Assembly (NCBI RefSeq): GCF_000526215.1
Contig: NZ_JAFQ01000004.1
Location: 3,782,001 to 3,846,000 of the forward strand
Length of the DNA stretch: 64,000 nt
Direction of reading: 5' to 3'
Source of the DNA: Nocardia sp. BMG51109
GTDB taxonomy: Bacteria > Actinomycetota > Actinomycetes > Mycobacteriales > Mycobacteriaceae
Every line of letters begins with the position of its first letter. Positions within the stretch are counted from its first letter, which is position 1. The notes beneath the pieces are model-generated. The model was given only the letters and a program-made list of their open reading frames with translations. It was not told the DNA's origin and ran no database searches. A program made the translations under genes and the position numbers. Below are positions 8,251 to 16,383 of the stretch, piece after piece.

Positions 8251-8334
8251 CGCGCGGCACTCGACGTCGAACTCCAGGAGGAACTGGGTGTGTGCGCGAA
8301 GGTCGTCGGGCCGATCGGCGTGGTCGAACACTGA
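8251..8334 (+). pseudogene. possible Nudix fragment
   Basis: A short open stretch reads RAALDVELQEELGV then KVVGPIGVVEH before a stop. The RAALDVELQEELG part follows the second half of a Nudix box (xxxxAxxRELxEELG). There is no start codon with a ribosome site and nothing recognisable follows. It may be a leftover of a Nudix hydrolase gene; the support is one motif. Confidence 0.25.
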
Positions 8335-8707
8335 TAGGTGGATGACGACCTGGCGACACATCACGGGTCGCGGTCGATTCGGCGCCCCGGACCGGTTGAA
8401 TTCCGCTGCGCCCCTGCGTAGTCCAGCGCGCTCGAACCTGCACGGGCAGCACGACGCGGCTGGACGGCTGACTGTCAGGAAGTCTGGGCGGAGTTGTGCG
8501 AGAGGCGAAAAGCATTGGTTCCTGGTCGGTGCCGTTCAGATCCGGGATCGGCCGGTGGGCCTGGGCGACCCAGTGGGATCAGCAGGTCGAAGGTCTGCCG
8601 GCGTCGGTGAGCGGCTTGCCGGGGCGACGGCGTCCGCTCGGCCGGAACGGGCAGGTGCGGCTTGCTGATCCGAGCGCGATCCTGCGGTAACGCCTGAAAC
8701 ATAGCAA
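8335..8707. other. intergenic gap without a supported gene
   Basis: About 370 bp before the palindromic promoter region of the DUF1772 gene. Several frames are open on both strands, but their translations are Arg/Pro/Ser-rich shadows with no start signal. Nothing else was recognised. Confidence 0.35.
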
Positions 8708-8763
8708 CGCTAGACAAGCTAGCGAACGAGTGTTACCGTTGCTTTATATTCTAGCGCAGCTAG
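8708..8763 (+). promoter_or_regulatory. two CTAG-type palindromes in the promoter of the DUF1772 gene
   Basis: CGCTAG-ACAAG-CTAGCG (8708-8724) and CTAGC-GCA-GCTAG (8751-8763) are perfect inverted repeats that share the GCTAG half-site. An AT-rich TATATT at 8745-8750 between them could be a -10. The ATG at 8786 follows 22 bp after the second palindrome. Paired repeats around a promoter suggest a dimeric repressor such as TetR, MarR or PadR; no regulator gene is directly adjacent. The binding role is inferred. Confidence 0.5.
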
Positions 8764-8785
8764 TATTCAGGAGAGGGAAGCCGAA

Positions 8786-9262
8786 ATGCTCGTTGTCACC
8801 GGCCAGATCGTTGCCGCCGTCGCCGTTCTCGCCAATGCCGTCGTCTATGGCACCGATGTCTGCGCGGCCGTGATCTTCCGGTCCGTATACCGCAAGCTCG
8901 ATGATGCGACCGTGACCGTGAGTGCGGGATGGGGTCACTATTACGGCGATAAACGTATGCCGGTGATCGGTGCGGGCGGTCTGGTCGCCGCAGTGCTCAC
9001 GTTGCTGATCGCGCTGTGGGCCGGGCAGATCGGCGCCGCAATCGCGGCGGGGACCACGGTGGCGGCGCTGCTGACCTGGCTCGCCTTCTACGTCCGCATC
9101 GCCAAGCCGATCAATTCCCAGCAGACCGCCGCTGCGCAGAGCGGCATCATTCCGGCCGATGCCCGTGCGCTGCAGGACAAGTGGGACAGCATTCTGAAGT
9201 ACCGGATCACCCTGCAGTTCATTGCCGTTGCCGGACTGTGCGCCGCGCTGATCCTGTTCTGA
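8786..9262 (+). CDS. DUF1772 (anthrone-oxygenase-like) membrane protein
   Basis: 158 residues with four hydrophobic segments: about 4-24, 58-78, 82-104 and 140-158. The loop after the first helix (YGTDVCAAVIFRSVYRK) and the C-terminal IIPADARALQDKWDSILKYR follow the DUF1772 pattern. In fungi related proteins act in anthrone oxidation, but most bacterial members have no known function. GGAGAGGG lies upstream. The next gene (PPOX) starts 59 bp downstream on the same strand, so the two are probably co-transcribed. Confidence 0.75.
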   Translation: MLVVTGQIVAAVAVLANAVVYGTDVCAAVIFRSVYRKLDDATVTVSAGWGHYYGDKRMPVIGAGGLVAAVLTLLIALWAGQIGAAIAAGTTVAALLTWLAFYVRIAKPINSQQTAAAQSGIIPADARALQDKWDSILKYRITLQFIAVAGLCAALILF

Positions 9263-9321
9263 ACTTCCGGCTGATTCGCCGGGGGCACACCTGATATCGA
9301 ATTCACCGAGGAGTAACCGAC

Positions 9322-9720
9322 ATGACCTTCACCATCAATGAACAGCGGTTTCTGGCAGAGGCCGGGATCGGTCGGCTGGCCACGATGTCGCCCGACGGAG
9401 TTGTGCAGAACAACCCGACCAGCTATCGCGTGAACGCCGACGGCACGATCGACATCGGGGGTATACGGATGCGTACCACTCGAAAGTACCGCAACGTCGA
9501 GGCGGGCAGCCGGGTGTCGTTCGTCGTCGACCAACAGGTTTCCTTGGAACCCTATGTGATTCGCGGCATCGAGGTACGCGGCACGGCCGAGGCGCTCGAG
9601 GACGAGGAGCCACCGTTCCAACCCCAGGAACGCGCGGTCATCCGAATTCACCCCGAACGGATCATCTCCTGGGGCATCGATGGCGGATCCTTCGACTTCA
9701 CCAGTCGCGGCGCCGAGTAG
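9322..9720 (+). CDS. PPOX-class F420-dependent oxidoreductase (pyridoxamine-5'-phosphate-oxidase fold)
   Basis: 132 residues, ATG with GAGGAG upstream. The split-barrel signature is present: ERFLAEAGIGRLATMSPDGVVQNNP at the start (equivalent to the FLxxxxxGxLATxxPDGxPxxxP pattern), then RTTRKYRNVEAGSRVSFVVDQ with the basic cofactor-phosphate region, and VRGIEVRGTAEALE. Actinobacterial proteins of this length mostly bind F420 or FMN and reduce small substrates. Its last 73 bp are overlapped by the converging, damaged Nudix gene. The substrate is unknown. Confidence 0.8.
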   Translation: MTFTINEQRFLAEAGIGRLATMSPDGVVQNNPTSYRVNADGTIDIGGIRMRTTRKYRNVEAGSRVSFVVDQQVSLEPYVIRGIEVRGTAEALEDEEPPFQPQERAVIRIHPERIISWGIDGGSFDFTSRGAE

Positions 9721-10145
9721 TCGGGCATCCCTCCCTTCTTTCGTGGGCGATCCGATCGTTCCTGCGCTTCCGAAGTGGCGGTACTGATCCGACCGCCCGT
9801 GACGCGGACGCGGTAGAAGATCCCAACGTTCTGATGCTCGACTCCCGCACGGGCGACAGCTGCCGGGATCACCCTGGAATCCACGCCCAGCAGGCGTTCG
9901 ACGACCCCTTCGTAGCCGGTCTCCTCGTGCAGCTCCCGGGTCACCGCATCGAAGGGGTCTTCTGTGTGCTCGACCCCACCATCCGGAAGCGTCCAGGTGG
10001 TCTCGCCGCCTTCGGCCACATGGCGAGCAAGCAACACCCGGCCCTGTTCGAAGCAGACGCCATACGCCGCGATCCTGAAACTCACCCACTGAACCTTATC
10101 CCGGACGCTCGAATCGCCAGGCGAGGCAGAAGTCTGCGGCCGCAA
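9648..10145 (-). CDS. Nudix hydrolase with an abnormal C-terminus
   Basis: Up to 165 residues; the real start may be the GTG near 10084 within VQWVSFRIAAYG. The Nudix box is intact: GGVEHTEDPFDAVTRELHEE then TGYEG, matching GX5EX7REUXEEXGU. A normal Nudix fold then continues with the last strands and a helix. Here, after FYRVRVTGG, the sequence turns into a Ser/Arg/Lys/Pro-rich tail that runs 73 bp into the opposite gene. This suggests a frameshift or a deletion that joined the truncated Nudix gene to the 3' end of the PPOX gene. Catalytic residues are kept, so partial activity is possible. Confidence 0.7.
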   Translation of the reverse strand: MRPQTSASPGDSSVRDKVQWVSFRIAAYGVCFEQGRVLLARHVAEGGETTWTLPDGGVEHTEDPFDAVTRELHEETGYEGVVERLLGVDSRVIPAAVARAGVEHQNVGIFYRVRVTGGRISTATSEAQERSDRPRKKGGMPDYSAPRLVKSKDPPSMPQEMIRSG

Positions 10146-10188
10146 GCGGTCGAGGATGTCGTCGATGTCTTCGACGGTGTGGCCGTGG

Positions 10189-10920
10189 TCATTTCGGAAG
10201 CTGGGCTTCGATTCCGTCGAGGATGATCTTCAGGCCGAGGGCGAACGATTCGTCGAAATCGGAGTACTCGAGCTGGGCGTGGGCGGACAGCGTCGGGTAG
10301 TCGCCGGCCTGCTGCTCGATGTGTGCTCGGGCGTCGCGGCGCAACTCGCGTTCGTCGTCGGGATCGCTGATCGTGGTTCGCCAGACGTTTTCGGAGGCGA
10401 CGAACCCGTTGACGTAGTAGCTCAGGGCGGCCACGGCCGCCAGCAGCGGCGGCCCGGTGAGTCCGGCCCGGCCGAGCGCGGTGTAGAAGCGTTCGGAGCG
10501 GGCGAGAGCGTTGGGTCCGAGCAGCGGGCGAGTGCCGGTCAGGGCCGGGACCCAGGGGTGTCGCCGCATGACCTCGCGGCTTTGTGACAGCTGTCGGGCG
10601 AGGAAGTCCCGCCAGGAATTCCCGGCGGTGTCGGTTTCGGTGTCCGGCGGGTCCAGGTCGATTTCGGCGATCGCGGCGTCCAGAGCGAGGTCGAGCACGT
10701 CTTCCTTGGTGGCCACGTAGGCGTACAGCGACATCGTGCCGGCGTTCAGCCGGGCGGCCAACCGGCGCATGGAGAATCCGCCCACCCCCTCGGCGTCCAG
10801 CAGATCCACCGCGGCGGCGACGATTCGTTCCCGCGACAGCCGGGGCTTGCGGGCAGGTCCCTGGTCGCGCAGCCAGACGGCGCGAGGTGGCGGCGGCATC
10901 CCGGCACTTCCTTCGTGCAC
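10189..10920 (-). CDS. TetR/AcrR-family repressor with TetR_C-type ligand domain
   Basis: 243 residues. The helix-turn-helix covers LSRERIVAAAVDLLDAEGVG then FSMRRLAARLNAGTMSLYAYVATKEDVLDLALD (residues about 28-75). The C-terminal region (SREVMRRHPWVPALTGTRPL, YTALGRAGLTGPPLLAAVAALSYYVNGFV) is of the TetR tetracycline-repressor C-domain type, which binds small hydrophobic or drug-like ligands. It diverges from the metallopeptidase gene at 10994 with one perfect palindrome between them (10920-10939), so it very likely represses itself and that neighbour. A start a few codons later, at the Met in SAGMPPPP, is also possible. Confidence 0.88.
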   Translation of the reverse strand: MHEGSAGMPPPPRAVWLRDQGPARKPRLSRERIVAAAVDLLDAEGVGGFSMRRLAARLNAGTMSLYAYVATKEDVLDLALDAAIAEIDLDPPDTETDTAGNSWRDFLARQLSQSREVMRRHPWVPALTGTRPLLGPNALARSERFYTALGRAGLTGPPLLAAVAALSYYVNGFVASENVWRTTISDPDDERELRRDARAHIEQQAGDYPTLSAHAQLEYSDFDESFALGLKIILDGIEAQLPK

Positions 10921-10939
10921 TGTACGAAAAAACGTACAG
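10920..10939. promoter_or_regulatory. TetR operator candidate
   Basis: CTGTACG-AAAAAA-CGTACAG is a perfect 7+7 inverted repeat with a 6-bp AT spacer. It lies at the very start of the TetR gene and 55 bp upstream of the divergent metallopeptidase gene. Length and symmetry fit a TetR dimer site. No other copy was noticed in the window. Confidence 0.7.
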
Positions 10940-10993
10940 ATAGCTTAACCGTGAGAACCGGCCGGGCCGTACGAGCTGTGCAAGGAGACGACG

Positions 10994-12232
10994 ATGACTA
11001 CGCCCGAGATGACTACGCCCGAACAGGAATGGATGCGCGACTACGCGCTGCTGGCACTGCGCCTCGATCGGCAGGTGACCGGTGACACCGGGGGAACCGT
11101 GCTCATCTATCAGGGGCCGCGGCAGTGGAGCGAGCAGGTCGCCGCCGAAATGCCGGTCCCGGCCGGGAAACTGGCCGACGACGCCGACAGCCTGTTGGAA
11201 ACGCTTCCCTTCGAGCCGCCGCGCTCCCGTTATCTGGCCGCGCAGATCCGGGCGATGCGCGCGGTGGCACGGCAGGGGAACGGCGAGGAGAAGCCGCTGG
11301 CCGACTACGCCCGCGAGTGCCTGGGGATGACGGTGGGCTGGGTGCCGGAGACGCGGTTCGAGCACGCGCACGACCGGCTCGACACCGCCCTGCCCGCGGG
11401 TGGCGGATCGCTGACCGATCGGCTGCACGCCTGGCAGGCCGCGCACACCCTGCCCGCGGACCGGGTGCGGCGACACCTGCCGTCGATGGTCGACGAAGCC
11501 GTCACCGAGGCGCGCGCCCGCACCGATTCCACCATCATCCCGCTACCACCGGACGAGGTCGTCGACTGCATGCTGGTGACCGGTACGCACTTCTGGGGCG
11601 CGGGAGCCTACGAGGGCGGGCGGAAGTCGACCCTGCACATCAACACCGACATCCCGTTCAACCTCGCCGACCTGCTGTATCTGGTCGCCCACGAGTGCCA
11701 TCCCGGACACATCGCCGAGGCGGTGCTCAAACAGATCCACCTCGTCGAGCAGCAAGGTCGCCTCGACCAGCAGGTGCGGTTCATGGTGTCGCCGTCGTTC
11801 GCCCTCGGCGAGGGCCTGGGCCTGCACGCCGAGTCCATCATCTTCCCCGGTGACGAGGCGCAAGCCTGGCTGACCGGCAATATCCTTGCCGCCGAAGGCA
11901 TTCCGTCCGACGGCAGCGACTTCGCCACCATTCACGACGTCAAGAACGTGCTGTGGGGTGTCTGGGCCAACGCGGCCTTCCTGGCGGCCGAGGGCCGCCC
12001 CGACTCCGAACTGGCCGCCTACCTGACACGATGGGCGCTGTACAGCGAGGACGAGGTCGCCGCCGCTTTCGGCTCGATACGGGCACCGGGCATGGCCGTG
12101 TACCTGCTCGGCTACTACCACGGCTGGCGCCTCCTGCGCACCTGGCTGGACACCCCGGACCGCTCCCTGCGAGTCCGCCGCCTGCTCACCGAGCAGCTAC
12201 TCCCCGCCGACCTGGAAGCCGGGACGACATAA
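10994..12232 (+). CDS. putative zinc metallopeptidase with HECHPGH motif (DUF885-like)
   Basis: 412 residues, mostly helical, no signal peptide. The motif LLYLVAHECHPGHIAEAVLKQ near residue 235 is the HEXXH-type zinc site in the HExxPGHH form seen in DUF885 proteins. A downstream glutamate region FALGEGLGLHAESIIFP could supply the third ligand. AGGAGACG precedes the ATG at 10994. It diverges from a TetR repressor across a perfect palindrome and is most likely controlled by it. The substrate is unknown; DUF885 relatives are annotated as oligopeptidases or carboxypeptidases, but few have been tested. Confidence 0.7.
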   Translation: MTTPEMTTPEQEWMRDYALLALRLDRQVTGDTGGTVLIYQGPRQWSEQVAAEMPVPAGKLADDADSLLETLPFEPPRSRYLAAQIRAMRAVARQGNGEEKPLADYARECLGMTVGWVPETRFEHAHDRLDTALPAGGGSLTDRLHAWQAAHTLPADRVRRHLPSMVDEAVTEARARTDSTIIPLPPDEVVDCMLVTGTHFWGAGAYEGGRKSTLHINTDIPFNLADLLYLVAHECHPGHIAEAVLKQIHLVEQQGRLDQQVRFMVSPSFALGEGLGLHAESIIFPGDEAQAWLTGNILAAEGIPSDGSDFATIHDVKNVLWGVWANAAFLAAEGRPDSELAAYLTRWALYSEDEVAAAFGSIRAPGMAVYLLGYYHGWRLLRTWLDTPDRSLRVRRLLTEQLLPADLEAGTT

Positions 12233-12315
12233 CGCGCCCGTCGGCGTGTCCGCACCACGCGAGGGGCCGATGGATCGCCCAGCGGCATGTGCGGACGTTG
12301 CGGTTCGGCGGACCG

Positions 12316-12348
12316 GGGACTGTCCGGCAGATGGCGCCGGACAGTCCC
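12316..12348. terminator. bidirectional terminator-like hairpin
   Basis: GGGACTGTCCGGC (12316-12328) and GCCGGACAGTCCC (12336-12348) form a perfect 13-bp stem with a 7-nt loop. The hairpin lies between the convergent metallopeptidase gene and the DUF1062 gene, 18 bp from the end of the latter. No U-tract follows, which is usual in high-GC actinomycetes. Confidence 0.8.
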
Positions 12349-12365
12349 GTGACCCCGAGGAGGGC

Positions 12366-12914
12366 TCAGCGTTTGAGCGTGAAGGTGAAGTCGCTGGAGC
12401 GCTTGCCGCTCAGCCGGATTGCCGAAACAAGTTTCCCTTCTTCGATCAGTCTCTCGACCTCGGCTCGCGAAAGACCGAAACCCGCAGCGATCAGTCGCAC
12501 CGGCCGGACAGGGATCCGTGCCTCGAAGCGGACCGAGACGTCGATCGCCTCGTGGTCCAGGTGATCCGATCCGCCGGTGTCGAGGCGCCAGGCGTTGTCC
12601 CAGTCGAGGGCGATGCGAGCACGGTGCTGCACGACCGGGTCCTGGAGCAGCTCAGCTGTCAGGGCAGGGTCGTTGTCGTGCAGCCGGTCCAGCAGCTCAG
12701 GTCGTACGGAACACACATTCACCCGCTCCAGGACCGTGAACTTTGCAGTGTCGCCGCAAGCGGTACAGCGTGCGAGGAGCCAGACGTCGATGAGCTTGTG
12801 GTGTGCGTTGACGCGAAATTTGCCGCTTGCCCGGAAACGCTCGGACGCGCACGCGTGGCACCGGCGGCGAACCAGCGGCAGGCAGGTGGGCACGACCACC
12901 CAGTTTGTGAGCAT
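12366..12914 (-). CDS. DUF1062 family protein with zinc-ribbon-like N-terminus
   Basis: 182 residues. The N-terminus has CHAC (PLVRRRCHACAS) and CTAC (LLARCTACGDT), two CxxC pairs spaced as in a zinc ribbon, as DUF1062 proteins have. It then has LIDVWLLARC and the C-terminal FGLSRAEVERLIEEGKL, a short S4-like helical segment often found at the end of this family, and finishes in FTFTLKR. The function of DUF1062 is not established; an RNA or nucleic-acid interaction would fit the zinc ribbon and S4-like region but is inference. It stands alone, convergent with the metallopeptidase gene. Confidence 0.75.
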   Translation of the reverse strand: MLTNWVVVPTCLPLVRRRCHACASERFRASGKFRVNAHHKLIDVWLLARCTACGDTAKFTVLERVNVCSVRPELLDRLHDNDPALTAELLQDPVVQHRARIALDWDNAWRLDTGGSDHLDHEAIDVSVRFEARIPVRPVRLIAAGFGLSRAEVERLIEEGKLVSAIRLSGKRSSDFTFTLKR

Positions 12915-13310
12915 AGAAGTACACCCGTTTCAGTGAGAAGTCCGCAGCGAAAACAGCGCGACGCACATGCGCGACGCGCGACGAATCACTGCTCGGGAGG
13001 TCTCACAGGGTGTACAACGGCACATCCTCGACTGGACGACTTGGATCGGCAGTACGGTAATGGCGCACAGCGACGCTGCGCCACCGGTTTTCGAGCGCCT
13101 CACCGCCAGGCTCCATCCGGCGGAACATGGACGAAGCCAGAGCCGGACCGCGGCTACGGTGACCGAGCCGTGGAAGACGTAGGCCCCCGGCTCGTCGTAT
13201 CGGTGGCCGCCCCTCGGTACCCCGATGGGTATCATCGGCTGCGATGTATTGCTCACTTGACCGACAGTCGGTGGGTGGCCAGGAGGGGACCGGAAACGCT
13301 GTGGCTGCTG
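12915..13310. other. divergent intergenic region
   Basis: This lies between the DUF1062 gene (minus) and the ImmA/IrrE-like gene (plus). The frame of the downstream gene stays open through most of it, so an upstream GTG start (for example near 13171) cannot be excluded. The residues it would add match nothing I know. No operator-like repeat was seen. Confidence 0.35.
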
Positions 13311-13814
13311 ATGGTGGATGATTCGGCGCGGCGGGTGCTCGAGGGGCGGGCGGCGATCGCGCACCTGGTCCCCACACCGTGGAACCGGGAGAGGTTTCTG
13401 GAGGCGTTGGGGGACTGGCGGGGGCGGCCGATTCGGCTGATGCCGATCGAGTCGGTCGATATGCCCGGCGTGTGGGGGCCGGCGCGCGGGACTCCGTGCG
13501 GGTTGTGGCTGGATACCGACGTGTCCGATGTGATCGCGTATGCGGCGGGAACGACGGATTTCCATGTCGATCAGATCATCGCGCACGAGGCCGGGCACAT
13601 GGTGCTCGATCACGACGCGGGGTCGGACGGCCTGACGGGCTTACAGCAGCTCTTACCGGATATCGACCCGGATACGATCCGGCGGGTGCTGGGCCGCTCG
13701 GATTTCGCCGACTACCAGGAGGACGAGGCCGAACTCTTCGCGGATCTGCTGCTGTCGAGCACGTCGCGGTGGCGGGCGAGCCGGCCGATGCGGTCGTTCT
13801 GGGGAGACTCGTGA
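13311..13814 (+). CDS. ImmA/IrrE-type metallo-endopeptidase
   Basis: 167 residues from the ATG at 13311. The zinc-peptidase motif IIAHEAGHMVLDHD (HEXXH plus a following H) lies near residue 90, preceded by PCGLWLDTDVSDVIAYA, the usual strand ahead of the active helix. A later acidic EDEAELFADLLL supplies the third metal ligand in this family. ImmA/IrrE proteases cleave HTH repressors. Here the gene is coupled (GTGA at 13811) to a MAB_1171c-type membrane protein and then a P450, with two HTH genes on the opposite strand, so one of those HTH proteins is a plausible target. The N-terminal start is uncertain. Confidence 0.72.
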   Translation: MVDDSARRVLEGRAAIAHLVPTPWNRERFLEALGDWRGRPIRLMPIESVDMPGVWGPARGTPCGLWLDTDVSDVIAYAAGTTDFHVDQIIAHEAGHMVLDHDAGSDGLTGLQQLLPDIDPDTIRRVLGRSDFADYQEDEAELFADLLLSSTSRWRASRPMRSFWGDS

Positions 13815-14965
13815 CGTCCTCCGCGCCGGCGCCGGTCGCCTGGGGGATCCTCGTGTTCTGCCTGGTGGCGGCGGTGCTGCGGTTGTGGTGGCTGCCGGGC
13901 CGGGCGCGGTCGAGCGAACGGCTGGTCACCTACGGGTTGCTGCTCGGGACGGCGTCGGGGCTGCTGCGGGAGCGGGCGGTGCAGGACGGGCTCGCCGACC
14001 TGGGCCTCTTGTCGGTCGGATTCACTCGGCAGCTCTCGACGGTGGTGATGGTCCTGACGTTCGCGCCGCTGTGCCTGCTGGCGATCTCGTGGTCGGAGCG
14101 CTGGTCGATGCGGCAGGGCGCCCTCTGGCGCCCGGTGTGGGCGAGCGCGTACGCGTCGGGCCTGGCGATGGTGGCCGTCGGCACGCACGCCCGGTCGCTG
14201 GGGCAGTACATCGATCGCACCGAAGGCTGGCAGACCCCGGTCTATTTCGCGTTCTTCTCCGTGTGGTGCGGTGCGACCGGCGCGTTGATGTTGTTCACGA
14301 GCGTCAGGGAGTTGCGGGCGGGGGAGCTGCGTCCGACGCATCGCCTGACCTACCTGATGATCTCGATAGTCGGCGCGTGGGCGCTGGAGGAAGCGGTATC
14401 GATCTTCGTGAGTGCGATGTGCGCGTCGACCGGCACCGGCCGCGGGTTCGTCGAATTCCGTTTCCAGGCAAACGAAAACAACTACATCTACCTCCTCGCC
14501 TGCGGCGCGGTGGTCGCGGCGGCCGGCGTCGTCGCCGAATCCGCGCGCCGGCTGCGGATCGATCCGGCCTCGCGGGCCGTGCGCCGGCTCGCGCCCATGT
14601 GGGAGGCCCTGGTCGAGGCGTGCCCGGAGATCCCGCGACCCGCGCGCTCGGACACACCGGCGGATCCGCGCCGGCGCGTGCATCGGATGACCGTCGAGAT
14701 CCGCGACGCGCTACTGGTTCTCGGCCGCTATGCCGAGCCCACCCCCGACGGCACGGCGGGCGCGGAGGCGGTACAGATCGTCCGGGCGTTGCGGCGCAAG
14801 CGATCCGGTGCGCCGCCCGGACAATACCTGCGGTTGCAGGCGTCCGCGCCGGGCCGCGACGTACTCGACGAAACACGAGCACTGCGCAGGATCGCCGCCC
14901 ACTGGCACGATGCGCAGCGCTACCCGGAAGCCATTCCCGCACTGGACGGAGACAGCGCACGATGA
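13811..14965 (+). CDS. MAB_1171c-type (DUF6545) polytopic membrane protein
   Basis: 384 residues; GTG start overlaps the previous stop. Seven or so hydrophobic segments fill the first 260 residues, for example VAWGILVFCLVAAVLRLWW and LLACGAVVAAAGVVAESARR. A soluble C-terminal domain follows, starting RLAPMWEALVEACPEI and containing RVHRMTVEIRDALLVLGRY. This architecture is that of the MAB_1171c family, annotated as putative transporter. The soluble domain PMWxxL...RxxxEIxDxxLxL is its best-conserved part and resembles regulatory helical domains. It is translationally coupled on both sides (ATGA to the P450), so all three proteins are made together. The role is unproven. Confidence 0.75.
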   Translation: MTSSAPAPVAWGILVFCLVAAVLRLWWLPGRARSSERLVTYGLLLGTASGLLRERAVQDGLADLGLLSVGFTRQLSTVVMVLTFAPLCLLAISWSERWSMRQGALWRPVWASAYASGLAMVAVGTHARSLGQYIDRTEGWQTPVYFAFFSVWCGATGALMLFTSVRELRAGELRPTHRLTYLMISIVGAWALEEAVSIFVSAMCASTGTGRGFVEFRFQANENNYIYLLACGAVVAAAGVVAESARRLRIDPASRAVRRLAPMWEALVEACPEIPRPARSDTPADPRRRVHRMTVEIRDALLVLGRYAEPTPDGTAGAEAVQIVRALRRKRSGAPPGQYLRLQASAPGRDVLDETRALRRIAAHWHDAQRYPEAIPALDGDSAR

Positions 14966-16383
14966 CCCCGACGACACCGACCTCGACGACACCGACCACG
15001 GACCGGATCCGAGCCGCCGACCGGGTGCTGCCGCATCCGCCGTATCGGCTACCGATCCTCGGCGACGTCTGGGACCTGCACGTCACCGATTCGAGCCAGT
15101 GGGGGATGCGCGGCGCGCAGAAGTACGGAGACATCTACGAGCGCAACATCTTCGGCGCCCGGGTGACCTACGTGAGTTCGCCCGAACTGCTGCGCGAGAT
15201 CAACGACGACCGGAAGTGGGCGAAGTTCCTCGGCGTCCCGATCCGCGACCTGCGCTCGGTGGTCCGCGACGGGTTGTTCACCGCGCACAACAGCGAGCCG
15301 AACTGGGCGAAGGCGCACGCGATCCTGGCGCCGTCGTTCACCGCGGCCGCCATGAAGACCTACCACGACACCATGCGGGCCTGCGTCGGCGAACTGATCG
15401 ACCATTGGGCGGGGCGGGGCGGCGAGTGGATCGATATTCCCGGTGATACCAACAAGGTTGCTCTGGAGGTCATCGGGCGCACCGGATTCGGTTACGGCTT
15501 CGACTCTTTCGCGCGCACCGACGAGCACCCGATCGTGGCGGCGATGCTGCGGATACTCACCTACGTCAATCGGTCGGCGTACTCGCATCCGCTGGTGGAA
15601 CGCACCGTGTTCCGCAAGGAGCGCGCCCGGCATCGCGCCGATATCGAGTTCGTCAACCGGGAAGTGGACGCCGTCATCGCGCAGCGGCAGCGCGCAGGCG
15701 CCGGCGAGCACGGCGACCTGCTGGACCGCATGCTGACGGCGGACGATCCGGAGACCGGTCAGCGCCTGGACGCGCGGAACATCCGGCACCAGATCCTGAC
15801 CTTCCTCGCCGCCGGGCACGAGACCTCGGCCGGGGTACTGGCGTTCGCGCTGCACTATCTGTCGGTCGACCCCGAGATCGCCGAGCGGGCCCGGCGGGAG
15901 ATCGACGAGGTGTGGACGGGTGACGAGCTGGAGTTCGGCCAGGTGGCCAAGCTGCGCTACGTCCGCCGCATCGTCGACGAATCGCTGCGCCTGTGGCCTA
16001 CGGCGCCGGGCTATTTCCGCAAGGCCCGCGAGGACACCGTGCTGGGCGGCAAGTACCCCTTCGAGCAGGGGGAGTGGGTGTTCATCGTGCTGCTGCAACT
16101 GCATCGCCACCGGCTGTGGGGTGCGGATCCCGAGCGGTTCGACCCCGATCGTTTTCTGCCCGAACGCGTCCGGTCCCGGCACCCCGAGCTGTACCGGCCG
16201 TTCGGGGTGGGGATGCGCGCCTGCATCGGCCGCCAGTTCGCCTACCACGAGATCGTGCTCGTGCTGGCCACCATCCTGCGCAACTACGACCTGATTCCCG
16301 ATCCGGACTACCGGCTGACGGTCAAGGAGACGATCACCTTGAAGCCGGACCGGTTGCGCCTGAAGGTATCTCGACGCGGCTAG
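14962..16383 (+). CDS. cytochrome P450, CYP102-like heme domain
   Basis: 473 residues, ATG in an ATGA overlap. It starts with the membrane-less RVLPHPPYRLPILGDVWDL region. The I-helix FLAAGHETSAGVLAFAL has the acid-Thr/Ser oxygen-activation motif. ESLRLWPTAPGYFRKA is the ExxR K-helix, and RPFGVGMRACIGRQFAYHE is the FxxGxRxCxG heme-Cys motif followed by the FAxxE form typical of BM3-type enzymes. It has no reductase domain and no ferredoxin gene nearby, so electrons must come from elsewhere. Relatives hydroxylate fatty acids. Its last 4 bp overlap the converging HTH gene. Confidence 0.9.
   Translation: MTPTTPTSTTPTTDRIRAADRVLPHPPYRLPILGDVWDLHVTDSSQWGMRGAQKYGDIYERNIFGARVTYVSSPELLREINDDRKWAKFLGVPIRDLRSVVRDGLFTAHNSEPNWAKAHAILAPSFTAAAMKTYHDTMRACVGELIDHWAGRGGEWIDIPGDTNKVALEVIGRTGFGYGFDSFARTDEHPIVAAMLRILTYVNRSAYSHPLVERTVFRKERARHRADIEFVNREVDAVIAQRQRAGAGEHGDLLDRMLTADDPETGQRLDARNIRHQILTFLAAGHETSAGVLAFALHYLSVDPEIAERARREIDEVWTGDELEFGQVAKLRYVRRIVDESLRLWPTAPGYFRKAREDTVLGGKYPFEQGEWVFIVLLQLHRHRLWGADPERFDPDRFLPERVRSRHPELYRPFGVGMRACIGRQFAYHEIVLVLATILRNYDLIPDPDYRLTVKETITLKPDRLRLKVSRRG

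Noticed and set aside
12246..13310. N-terminal extension of the ImmA/IrrE-like protein by over 300 residues
   Set aside because: The extension overlaps the DUF1062 gene on the other strand, lacks a ribosome site and has no family match.
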